From DASVDK01 sp036562265 [NCBI: Thermodesulfobacteriota bacterium] (lineage in GTDB: Bacteria; DASVDK01): a stretch of 12,116 nt of DNA. The translations under genes and the position numbers were made by a program. A model generated the notes under the pieces. It did not search any database. It was not told the origin of the DNA and was given only the letters and a program-made list of their open reading frames with translations. Below, in pieces: positions 1-6,106 of this stretch. The stretch's first letter is position 1; the number at the start of each line of letters is the position of its first letter. The stretch spans positions 1 through 12,116 of the forward strand of contig DATCKS010000136.1 in NCBI GenBank assembly GCA_036562265.1, in the 5' to 3' direction.

Positions 1-1
1 C

Positions 2-895
2 CTCAGGTCCCTGGATCACGCGCCCCGGGTCGCCATGGCCGCCGGCGGCGACGCCCAGGTCGTCTGGAACGACACCGAGGGCGGAGACCACGCCGCGGCG
101 AGGCGCCACGCGGGGGGGCAGTGGGAGGAGGTGGTCGAACTTGCCACCCAGCAGATGATCGCCCCGCACCTCGTGATGAACCGGCGGGGCGACGCGGCGC
201 TCGGGTCCTTCCGCTTCGGAGGCATCTACGTCCAGCGCGCCCGCGCCGCCGGCCTGTGGGGCGCGCCGGAGGAGATGCGCTGGGGCGATGTCGCATTCAG
301 CGGCGTCCGGACGCCGCAGGTCGCCATCGACGAGACGGGCGACGTCATGGCGCTCTGGCTGCAGGACGCGCCCACGATCGTCAGCCTGCTGGCCCGGCGC
401 TACGACGCGGCCAGCGGACACTGGGAGACCGCGGCGGTGCTCGTGGACGACGCCGACGTCTACCTCCTCCGGCTCGCCGGCAACGCCTCGGGCGCCGCCG
501 TAGCGGTCTGGCTGCAGTGGGACGGCTCGGGCTACTCCCTGAAGTCGAGGCGGTACGACCCGGGCTCGGGGCAGTGGACCGCGGTCGAGACGCTCAACAC
601 GGAGGGGGTGCTCCACGTCGCCCCGTTCTTCGCCCCCGACGTGGCGATGGACGGCCGCGGCAACGCGATCGCCCTCTGGATTCAGGACGACACCACCGAG
701 TGGACCGTGCGGGCGCGGCGCTACGACGCGGCGGCCGGCCAGTGGGGATCGCCCGAGGTCCTCGGCGCCCAAACGGCGGGCGCTCTCTTCCTGCCGCAGC
801 TCGCGATGAACCGCGAAGGCGAGGCGGTGGCCATCTGGCTCGAGGACGAGGGTGTGGCGGATGCACTGACCCTCGTCGCCAGGCGGTACCAGTAA
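2..895 (+). CDS. Repeat protein of unknown function, 5' end outside the window
   Basis: Function not recognised. The frame is open from base 2, and the residues before the first ATG (base 35) already match the repeat pattern (P-x-V-A-M), so this is the C-terminal 297 residues of a longer protein rather than a gene starting at 35. The visible part has about six units of roughly 48-52 residues. Each has a 'P-x-(V/L)-A-(M/I)-(D/N)-x-x-G-(D/N/E)-A-x-A-(L/V/I)-W' strand pair followed by 'A-R-R-Y-D-x-(A/G)-(S/A)-G-Q-W'. The clearest units begin near bases 317, 623 and 791. The last unit stops just after the A-R-R-Y strand. Such units occur in secreted or surface beta-propeller-like proteins of high-GC bacteria; a beta-propeller fold is inference. 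The signal peptide, if any, lies upstream of the window. The gene is convergent with the PD40 lipoprotein gene, 45 bases away. Confidence 0.85.
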   Translation, partial: LRSLDHAPRVAMAAGGDAQVVWNDTEGGDHAAARRHAGGQWEEVVELATQQMIAPHLVMNRRGDAALGSFRFGGIYVQRARAAGLWGAPEEMRWGDVAFSGVRTPQVAIDETGDVMALWLQDAPTIVSLLARRYDAASGHWETAAVLVDDADVYLLRLAGNASGAAVAVWLQWDGSGYSLKSRRYDPGSGQWTAVETLNTEGVLHVAPFFAPDVAMDGRGNAIALWIQDDTTEWTVRARRYDAAAGQWGSPEVLGAQTAGALFLPQLAMNREGEAVAIWLEDEGVADALTLVARRYQ

Positions 896-903
896 CGGTA
901 CCG
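884..903. other. Inverted repeat over the stop codon of the repeat-protein gene
   Basis: Seven-base arms CGGTACC (884-890) and GGTACCG (897-903) flank a six-base loop containing the TAA stop. It lies next to the stronger hairpin at 913-937 and could add to a termination structure. There is no T-run. Confidence 0.4.
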
Positions 904-912
904 GTAGCGGCG

Positions 913-937
913 GCGGCCCCCGGTCGTTCGGGGCCGC
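913..937. terminator. Hairpin between convergent genes, possible bidirectional terminator
   Basis: GCGGCCCC (913-920) pairs perfectly with GGGGCCGC (930-937) across a nine-base loop. It lies in the 45-base gap between the stops of two convergent genes, where a shared terminator is expected. No U-tract follows on either strand, so intrinsic termination is not proven. Confidence 0.5.
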
Positions 938-940
938 TCG

Positions 941-1957
941 CTACCGCCAGTCGGCGACGGCGCCGGGCCCGAGCACGACCGGATTCGACCCGTCGAGGTC
1001 GATGACGACGACTTCGGGGTCGGCGCCGCTCTCCGTCGCGGCTCGCGTGAAGGCGACGCGGCGGCCGTCGGGGCTCACGACCGGGCCGAACTCCCAGGTG
1101 GCCTCGCGCGTGAGCGGCTCGAGCGAGGCGGCGTCGGCGTCCATCCGGTAGAGGTTGCCGTTCGGCGGCTCGTCGTCGTAGTCGCGGGCCGCGTAGACGA
1201 CGACGGCGCCGTCCGGGGTGAAGGTCTTCGCGCCCGCCGACTGGTCGCCCCCGAAGGGGACCGAGGTGCCGACGAGCTGGCCCTCGAGGTCGAACAGCCA
1301 GACCCCTTCCTCGCCGAGGTGCGACACGGCCACGCGGTCGCCGCGGGGGCCGAAGACCGGGTCGGTGCACGCGCCGCAGCCGGTGAGGGGCCGCGACTCT
1401 CCCCCCGTCGTCGGGACGAGGTGCACCTGCCCGTCGCGCGCCGACGCGAAGGCGACGAGACGGCCGTCGGGGCTGAAGGCGGGGTCGGTGTCGGCGTCCG
1501 GATGGTTCGTCAGGTTGCGGAGCCCCGAGCCGTCGACGCCGACGAGGTAGACCTCCTCGTTGCCGTCCCGGTCGGAGACGAAGGCGACCGTAAGACCGTC
1601 CGGCCCGAAGACCGGGTCGCGATCGTCCGCCGCGTGCCGAGAGAGGTTCACCTCGCCGCCGCCGTCGGCGTCGATCACGAAGACGTCGCCGGCCCGGACG
1701 AAGGCCACCATGCGGCCGTCCGGGCTGAAGACCGGGTCCGACTCCGGCTCCGGCGTGTCGGTGAGGCGGGCGAGCCCGGTGCCGTCCGGGGCGATCGTGT
1801 AGAGGTCGCCGTCGCGGACGAGGAGGAGGCGCTCGGCGGCAGGCGCCGGCGCCTCGCTCGCAACGGCTCGGGACGAGGCCGATCCACAGCCCTGGAGGAG
1901 GAGAGCGAGAGCGAGGACACATGGAATGGGCTTGGTCATACCCCGAGCGAGTTGCAT
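941..1957 (-). CDS. PD40/TolB-like beta-propeller lipoprotein
   Basis: Predicted envelope lipoprotein of 338 residues, probably a six-bladed propeller. The N-terminus has a positively charged start, a hydrophobic stretch and the lipobox L-Q-G-C with Cys24 as the likely lipidated residue. The mature part carries repeated PD40 units ('D-P-V-F-S-P-D-G-x-x-V-A-F' and variants), about six of them between residues ~43 and 335, as in the C-terminal domain of TolB. It is shorter than TolB, lacks the TolB N-terminal domain and has no pal, tolA or tolQR neighbour, so I do not call it tolB. An in-frame ATG at 1939 (second Met, MTKPIPC...) gives a more typical signal peptide and may be the true start. 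Neither ATG has a clear Shine-Dalgarno sequence. Ligand or partner unknown; these propellers usually mediate protein contacts. Confidence 0.88.
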   Translation of the reverse strand: MQLARGMTKPIPCVLALALLLQGCGSASSRAVASEAPAPAAERLLLVRDGDLYTIAPDGTGLARLTDTPEPESDPVFSPDGRMVAFVRAGDVFVIDADGGGEVNLSRHAADDRDPVFGPDGLTVAFVSDRDGNEEVYLVGVDGSGLRNLTNHPDADTDPAFSPDGRLVAFASARDGQVHLVPTTGGESRPLTGCGACTDPVFGPRGDRVAVSHLGEEGVWLFDLEGQLVGTSVPFGGDQSAGAKTFTPDGAVVVYAARDYDDEPPNGNLYRMDADAASLEPLTREATWEFGPVVSPDGRRVAFTRAATESGADPEVVVIDLDGSNPVVLGPGAVADWR

Positions 1958-1967
1958 CCGGTGGGCC

Positions 1968-1990
1968 GGCGCGCCGTGAGACGGCGCGCC
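1968..1990. promoter_or_regulatory. 10-bp perfect inverted repeat in a divergent intergenic region
   Basis: GGCGCGCCGT (1968-1977) and ACGGCGCGCC (1981-1990) are perfect complements around the three bases GAG. The element lies 11 bases upstream of the lipoprotein start and 65 bases upstream of the DUF983 start. This position suits an operator shared by divergent genes, or a hairpin in the lipoprotein mRNA leader. The role is inferred from position only. Confidence 0.4.
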
Positions 1991-2042
1991 TCGACGCGCG
2001 AGGGACGGAGGGCCTGCCTGCCGCCGGCCGGGTGGACGGCGT

Positions 2043-2048
2043 TACACT
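2043..2048 (+). promoter_or_regulatory. Candidate -10 element for a leaderless DUF983 transcript
   Basis: TACACT ends six bases before the ATG at 2055, and no purine-rich Shine-Dalgarno sequence lies between them. With normal -10 spacing, transcription would start at or next to the ATG. No good -35 match is seen 16-18 bases upstream. Confidence 0.35.
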
Positions 2049-2054
2049 TGCGCC

Positions 2055-2501
2055 ATGTCGTCGCTCCAACCCCTCTTCGAGGTCCCCACGATCGGACGGG
2101 TCGCGCGCGTGATGTGGCTCGTCCTGCGGCTGCGCTGCCCGGCCTGCGGACTCGGCCGGCTCTCGGACGGCCCCTTCCGCATGCGGGCGCGCTGCAGCGC
2201 CTGCCACGTCGCGTTCGAGCGGCTGCCGGGTGAGTTCACGGGCGGCATGGGCCTCAACTCCCTCGCCACCTGCGCCGGCATCGCCGCGCTCAGCATCTGG
2301 GTCGGTGTCGCCCGGGTGCCGTACGGCCTCTGGCTGGTCGCGCTCTTCGCCGTGATCTTCCCGATCGCCTTCTACCGCCACTCGCGGGCGATCTGGATCG
2401 GCATCATCCACGTCGCCGGCTTCGTCCACCGCGACGAGGGGGCCGACCCCGAGCCGGTCGTCCGGCCGTGGCCGGAGGAGCGGCCGGGACACGGCGCCTG
2501 A
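2055..2501 (+). CDS. DUF983 family small membrane protein
   Basis: Protein of 148 residues matching the DUF983 pattern: an N-terminal C-P-x-C-G (Cys28, Cys31) and a second C-x-x-C (Cys47, Cys50) followed by x-x-F-E-x-x-x-G-E-F, then hydrophobic segments at about 66-86 and 90-106 and a weaker one near 111-124. The four cysteines resemble a small zinc ribbon on the cytoplasmic side; metal binding is inferred. The family has no settled function. Start choice: ATG 2055, with the second CxxC ahead of the membrane part as in family members. No Shine-Dalgarno sequence precedes it, but a -10-like TACACT does. It is a single gene, divergent from the lipoprotein gene; the next gene starts more than 100 bases downstream, beyond a GC hairpin. 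Confidence 0.85.
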   Translation: MSSLQPLFEVPTIGRVARVMWLVLRLRCPACGLGRLSDGPFRMRARCSACHVAFERLPGEFTGGMGLNSLATCAGIAALSIWVGVARVPYGLWLVALFAVIFPIAFYRHSRAIWIGIIHVAGFVHRDEGADPEPVVRPWPEERPGHGA

Positions 2502-2519
2502 GACTACCCGGCCGCAAAC

Positions 2520-2544
2520 CGCGCGCCTGGCCACCCGGCGCGCG
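2520..2544 (+). terminator. GC hairpin after the DUF983 gene
   Basis: CGCGCGCC (2520-2527) pairs perfectly with GGCGCGCG (2537-2544) around a nine-base loop, starting 19 bases after the DUF983 stop. No T-run follows, so this is a possible terminator or transcript-end structure only. Confidence 0.35.
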
Positions 2545-2601
2545 CCGCCCGGCGGGGCCCGGACCGGGGGGCGGGCGCTCGCGTCGCCGTGGACGGTGTT
2601 C

Positions 2602-2607
2602 TACGAT
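2602..2607 (+). promoter_or_regulatory. Candidate -10 element before the GGDEF gene
   Basis: TACGAT ends eight bases before the ATG at 2616. The preceding 12-base stretch GTGGACGGTGTT (2589-2600) differs by one base from GTGGACGGCGTT upstream of the DUF983 gene (2032-2043). This favours 2616 over the in-frame GTG at 2589, which would place the promoter inside the gene. Confidence 0.35.
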
Positions 2608-2615
2608 GGCGGCCG

Positions 2616-3458
2616 ATGCGTGCCGTCGATCACCTGTCCAGACAGCAACCGGTAGTCGTCCTCGCGCTCTCCCTCGGGCTGGTGTTCCTCCTCGGCGTCG
2701 TCGACCACCTGGCCGGCCCCGAGATCGGCTTCTCGACCTTCCACCTCCTCCCCATCGCGCTTGCCGCGTGGTGCGTCGGCCGGGAGGCGGCGCTCGGCGT
2801 CTCGCTCGCGAGCGTCGTCGCCCTGGCGGCGGTCGAGCAGATGTCGCCGCGTTCCGCAGGCCACCCGGCCGTCGCCGTCTGGAACGCCGCGCTCCACTTC
2901 GGCGTCTTCGTCGTGGTGGGGGCCTCGCTCGCCGCCCTCCGGCGCGCGGCGGAGCGCGAGCGCCGGCTCGCGCGCACCGACCCCCTCACCGGACTGGCCG
3001 ACGCCCGCGCGTTCGCCGAGGCGGCCGAGAGGGAGCTTGCGCGGGCCAGGCGATACGGAGGGGTGTTCACGATCGCGTCGCTCGACCTCGACGACTTCAA
3101 GGCCGTCAACGACCGTCTCGGGCACGCCGCCGGCGACGTCGTGCTGCGGACCGTGGCCGATGCCATCCGGGCCAACGTGCGGGCGGTCGATACGGTGGCG
3201 CGCACGGGAGGCGACCAGTTCGCGCTCCTCTTGCCCGAGACCGGGCGCGACCCGGCCGGCATCGTGCTCCGGAAGGTCGTCGGCGCGCTCACGGCCGTCA
3301 CCGCGAAGAACGGCTGGCCGGTCACGGCGAGCGTCGGCGCGGTAAGCTGCTCGAGCCCTACCTCGTCCGTCGAGGAGATCCTCAAGGTCGCCGACGACCA
3401 CCTCCACGCCGTCAAGCGGGGCGGCAAGAGCGGCATCCGGCAGGTGGTCCTGGGGTAG
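2616..3458 (+). CDS. Membrane-anchored GGDEF protein, variant GGDQF signature
   Basis: Protein of 280 residues. The N-terminal ~110 residues hold three to four hydrophobic segments (about 12-33, 38-57, 59-74 and 89-107), including 'F-S-T-F-H-L-L-P-I', typical of a membrane module often found ahead of GGDEF domains. A short charged helix leads into a GGDEF domain (about 115-280): D-P-L-T-G-L (122-127), metal-site region L-D-L-D-D-F-K (156-162), N165, G-H-A-A-G-D (169-174) and signature G-G-D-Q-F (198-202). The allosteric I-site R-A-V-D (189-192) sits exactly five residues before the signature, as in PleD. Family role: making cyclic di-GMP from two GTP. The fourth signature residue is Gln instead of the near-invariant Glu, so activity is uncertain; it could be a weak cyclase or a c-di-GMP or GTP sensor. 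No EAL domain is present. The start at 2616 is chosen over GTG 2589. Confidence 0.88.
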   Translation: MRAVDHLSRQQPVVVLALSLGLVFLLGVVDHLAGPEIGFSTFHLLPIALAAWCVGREAALGVSLASVVALAAVEQMSPRSAGHPAVAVWNAALHFGVFVVVGASLAALRRAAERERRLARTDPLTGLADARAFAEAAERELARARRYGGVFTIASLDLDDFKAVNDRLGHAAGDVVLRTVADAIRANVRAVDTVARTGGDQFALLLPETGRDPAGIVLRKVVGALTAVTAKNGWPVTASVGAVSCSSPTSSVEEILKVADDHLHAVKRGGKSGIRQVVLG

Positions 3459-3506
3459 GGGGGAGAGGTCGCCCGGTTCCGGGTCGGCTTCCTGCAGCGG
3501 CCGCGC

Positions 3507-3539
3507 GGGCCGGCAACCCCCGCAGGCGGGCGCCGGCCC
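3507..3539 (+). terminator. Inverted repeat between the GGDEF and HerA-like genes
   Basis: GGGCCGGC (3507-3514) and GCCGGCCC (3532-3539) are perfect complements. The 17-base interval itself contains CCCG and CGGG-type complements and could fold further. It sits 48 bases after the GGDEF stop and 30 bases before the next ATG. It may end the upstream transcript, though no T-run follows. Confidence 0.35.
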
Positions 3540-3569
3540 TCGTCCGCGCGTCGCTCCGTGGAGGTCCGG

Positions 3570-5954
3570 ATGACCGACTACGAGAAGCTCGGCCTCTTCT
3601 ACCTCGGCCGTCCCTTCGACGTGGAGCGCGGGGCGCCGGGGGAGGGGTTGGTCCTCTACGACTCGCGCGACCTCGTCACCCACGCCCTCTGCGTCGGCAT
3701 GACCGGCAGCGGGAAGACCGGCCTTTGCATCGCGCTCCTCGAGGAGGCGGCGCTCGACGGGATCCCCGCCCTCGTGATCGACCCGAAGGGGGACCTCGGC
3801 AACCTGCTGCTCACCTTCCCCGAGCTTCGCCCGGAGGACTTCCGGCCGTGGGTGAACGTGGACGACGCCCGCCGCAAGGGACTCGACCCGGACGCCTACG
3901 CCGCCTCGCAGGCCGAGACCTGGCGCAAGGGGCTCGCCGCGTGGGGCCAGGACGGCGCGCGGATTCGCCGCCTCAAGGAGGCGGCCGACTTCGTCATCTT
4001 CACGCCGGGGAGCACGGCCGGACGGCCGCTCTCGGTCCTCGACTCGTTCGCCGCGCCGCCGGCCGCCGTGCGGGAGGACGAGGAGCTGCTCCGCGAGCGG
4101 ATCGCCTCGACGGCGACGAGCCTGCTCGCGCTCCTCGGCGTCGACGCCGATCCGGTGAGGAGCCGCGAGCACGTGCTCCTCTCGACGATCCTGGCCACGG
4201 CCTGGCGGGAGGGGCGCGACCTCGACCTCGCGGCGCTCGTCGCCCAGATCCGGACGCCGCCGATCGCGAAGCTCGGCGTGATGGACCTCGAGTCGGCGTT
4301 CCCGGCGAAGGACCGGTTCGAGCTTGCCATGGCGCTCAACACGCTCCTGGCGGCGCCCGGCTTCGCCGCGTGGCTCGAAGGGGACCCGCTCGACGTGGGA
4401 CGCCTCCTCTACACGCCCGAGGGGAAACCGCGCGTCGCCATCGTGTCGATCGCGCACCTCTCCGACGCGGAGCGGATGTTCCTGGTCTCGCTCCTCCTGT
4501 CGCAGGTGGTCGCGTGGATGCGCGGGCAGGCCGGCACGACGAGCCTGCGCGCGATCCTGTACATGGACGAGATCTTCGGCTACTTCCCGCCGGTGGCGAA
4601 CCCGCCGTCGAAGGGCCCCCTCCTCACCCTGCTCAAGCAGGCGCGTGCCTTCGGCCTCGGCGTCGTCCTCGCCACGCAGAACCCGGTCGACCTCGACTAC
4701 AAGGGGCTCGCCAACTGCGGCACGTGGTTCATCGGGCGGCTGCAGACCGAGCGCGACAGGGCGCGCGTGCTCGACGGGCTCGAGGGGGCGGCGCCGGCCG
4801 GCTTCGACCGCGCCCGCCTCGAGCGGACGCTCTCGTCGCTTCGGTCTCGCGTCTTCTACCTGCACAACGTCCACGACGACGAGCCGACGGTCTTCGAGAC
4901 CCGCTGGGTGATGTCGTACCTGCGAGGTCCGCTCGCCCGTCCCGAGATCCGCCGGCTCATGGAGGGGCGGCGCGAGACGCGGCCGGCGGCGACCGGCGCC
5001 GCGGCGGCGGCTCCACCCGTGCCGTCCCGCGACGGCGTGCGGCCGGTGCTCCCGCCCGAGATCGCGCAGTTCTTCGCCCCGGTCCGGGGCGCACGGACGC
5101 CGGAGACGGCGGTGACCTACCGCCCGGTGCTGCTCGGCACGGCGCGCGTGCGCTTCGTCGACGCCGGCGCCGGGGTCGACGTGACCAGGCCGGTCGTCTA
5201 CGCGGCGCCGCTCGGCGAGGGCGCCCTGGCGAGCGACTGGGAGCGGGCCGAGCCGCTCGACGTGGCCGAGGAGGACCTTGCACCGGCGCCCGAGTCGCCG
5301 GCGCTCTTCGCCGAGTTGCCCGCGGCCGCCTCGCAGCCGAAGGCGTACGACGCCTGGCGCAAGGCGTTCGCCGCGTGGCTCCACCGCACCCAGGTGTTGC
5401 CGCTCTACCGCCACCCGGCGACCGGCATCGTCTCGAACCCCGGGGAGGCGGAGCGCGAGTTCCGCATCCGCCTGGCGCAGGAGGTCCGGGAGCGGCGCGA
5501 CGCGGCCGTCGAGGCGCTCCGCAAGAAGTACGCCTCGCGGTTCGAGTCGCTCGAGGCGCGCATCCGGCGTGCCGATCAGGCCGTGGCGCGCGAGGCCGAG
5601 CAGGCTGCGCAGGAGAAGGTCCAGACGGCGATCTCCATCGGCATGACGCTCCTCGGCTCGCTCCTCGGCCGCAAGCGGATCTCGAGCGGGACGATCGGCC
5701 GCGCCGGCACGGCGGCGCGCGGCGTCGGGCGGTCGATGCGCCAGGCGGGCGACGTCCGGAGGGCGGAGGCGAACGCGGCGGCGCTCCGGCAGGACCTCGC
5801 CGAGCTGGAAGCCGAACTCGAGCGGGAGGTCCAGGCGATCGAACGCCATTTCGACCCGTCCCGCTCGCTCGAGACCGTCTCGATCAGGCCGACCCGTGCC
5901 AACATCGAGGTGCGGGCCGTGGGGCTCGGGTGGCTGCCGCAGCAACGCGGATAA
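3570..5954 (+). CDS. HerA-type ATPase with C-terminal coiled-coil module, uncharacterised family
   Basis: Large P-loop ATPase of the HerA/FtsK-like class (794 residues). Walker A is G-M-T-G-S-G-K-T (43-50), followed by the class-typical D-P-K-G-D (71-75). Walker B is R-A-I-L-Y-M-D-E-I with D333-E334. Then come L-A-T-Q-N-P (368-372) and G-R-L-Q-T-E-R-D-R (389-397), where HerA-like ATPases have sensor and arginine-finger residues. A low-complexity Ala/Pro linker (~470-490) separates this from the C-terminal part: a conserved region (~495-635), a charged coiled coil (~635-685), a Gly-rich hydrophobic stretch (~688-722), and a second coiled coil (~730-762). From memory, this whole architecture recurs in many bacteria as a generic ATP-binding protein with no assigned function. 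HerA usually pairs with the nuclease NurA in DNA-end resection; neither nurA nor mre11/rad50 is nearby. GGAGG just upstream supports ATG 3570 over the in-frame GTG at 3558, which lies inside that site. Confidence 0.88.
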   Translation: MTDYEKLGLFYLGRPFDVERGAPGEGLVLYDSRDLVTHALCVGMTGSGKTGLCIALLEEAALDGIPALVIDPKGDLGNLLLTFPELRPEDFRPWVNVDDARRKGLDPDAYAASQAETWRKGLAAWGQDGARIRRLKEAADFVIFTPGSTAGRPLSVLDSFAAPPAAVREDEELLRERIASTATSLLALLGVDADPVRSREHVLLSTILATAWREGRDLDLAALVAQIRTPPIAKLGVMDLESAFPAKDRFELAMALNTLLAAPGFAAWLEGDPLDVGRLLYTPEGKPRVAIVSIAHLSDAERMFLVSLLLSQVVAWMRGQAGTTSLRAILYMDEIFGYFPPVANPPSKGPLLTLLKQARAFGLGVVLATQNPVDLDYKGLANCGTWFIGRLQTERDRARVLDGLEGAAPAGFDRARLERTLSSLRSRVFYLHNVHDDEPTVFETRWVMSYLRGPLARPEIRRLMEGRRETRPAATGAAAAAPPVPSRDGVRPVLPPEIAQFFAPVRGARTPETAVTYRPVLLGTARVRFVDAGAGVDVTRPVVYAAPLGEGALASDWERAEPLDVAEEDLAPAPESPALFAELPAAASQPKAYDAWRKAFAAWLHRTQVLPLYRHPATGIVSNPGEAEREFRIRLAQEVRERRDAAVEALRKKYASRFESLEARIRRADQAVAREAEQAAQEKVQTAISIGMTLLGSLLGRKRISSGTIGRAGTAARGVGRSMRQAGDVRRAEANAAALRQDLAELEAELEREVQAIERHFDPSRSLETVSIRPTRANIEVRAVGLGWLPQQRG

Positions 5955-5991
5955 ATCAGCGATCCGGGGACCGGTCCGGGGCACGCCGGAC

Positions 5992-6019
5992 TTGCAATAT
6001 CATTGCCAGTCATTAGAAT
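5992..6019 (+). promoter_or_regulatory. Candidate sigma70-type promoter of the TRAP operon
   Basis: TTGCAA (5992-5997) and TAGAAT (6014-6019) are separated by 16 bases, and the segment from about 5991 to 6032 is unusually AT-rich for this window. A second option in the same stretch is TTGCCA (6003-6008) with CATAAC (6027-6032). The dctP start lies about 88 bases downstream, which leaves room for a leader. Confidence 0.55.
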
Positions 6020-6106
6020 GTCGTTCCATAACGGTTCACCCGCGGGATGCTCCGCGCGAGGCGGGGCGCAGCGCACGTCCGGCACTCTCACGATCAGGAG
6101 AACAGG

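Noticed and set aside
35-37. ATG at 35 as the true start of the first gene
   Set aside because: The in-frame codons before it continue the repeat consensus, and there is no signal peptide or ribosome-binding site, so the gene begins outside the window.
941-1957. Naming the PD40 lipoprotein tolB
   Set aside because: It lacks the TolB N-terminal domain, has a lipobox, and has no tol-pal neighbours.
3558-3569. GTG at 3558 as the start of the HerA-like gene
   Set aside because: It lies inside the GGAGG ribosome-binding sequence that serves the ATG at 3570.
2601-5984. Long minus-strand frame (over 1,100 codons) opposite the HerA-like gene
   Set aside because: Composition (Arg/Glu/Asp/Gly/His-rich) is typical of antisense frames of GC-rich genes, and no motif is seen.
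5980-5995. Sigma54 promoter before dctP (GGCACG followed by TTGC), tempting because some TRAP/dct genes use sigma54
   Set aside because: The spacing between GG and GC is 12 bases, not the required 10, and no enhancer-binding regulator is nearby.
2468-6016. Very long open frame on the + strand (over 1,100 codons), overlapping the GGDEF and HerA-like genes
   Set aside because: The product is almost entirely Arg/Pro/Gly/Ala without domains. It is the out-of-frame shadow of two genes with clear domains; at this GC content stop codons are rare.
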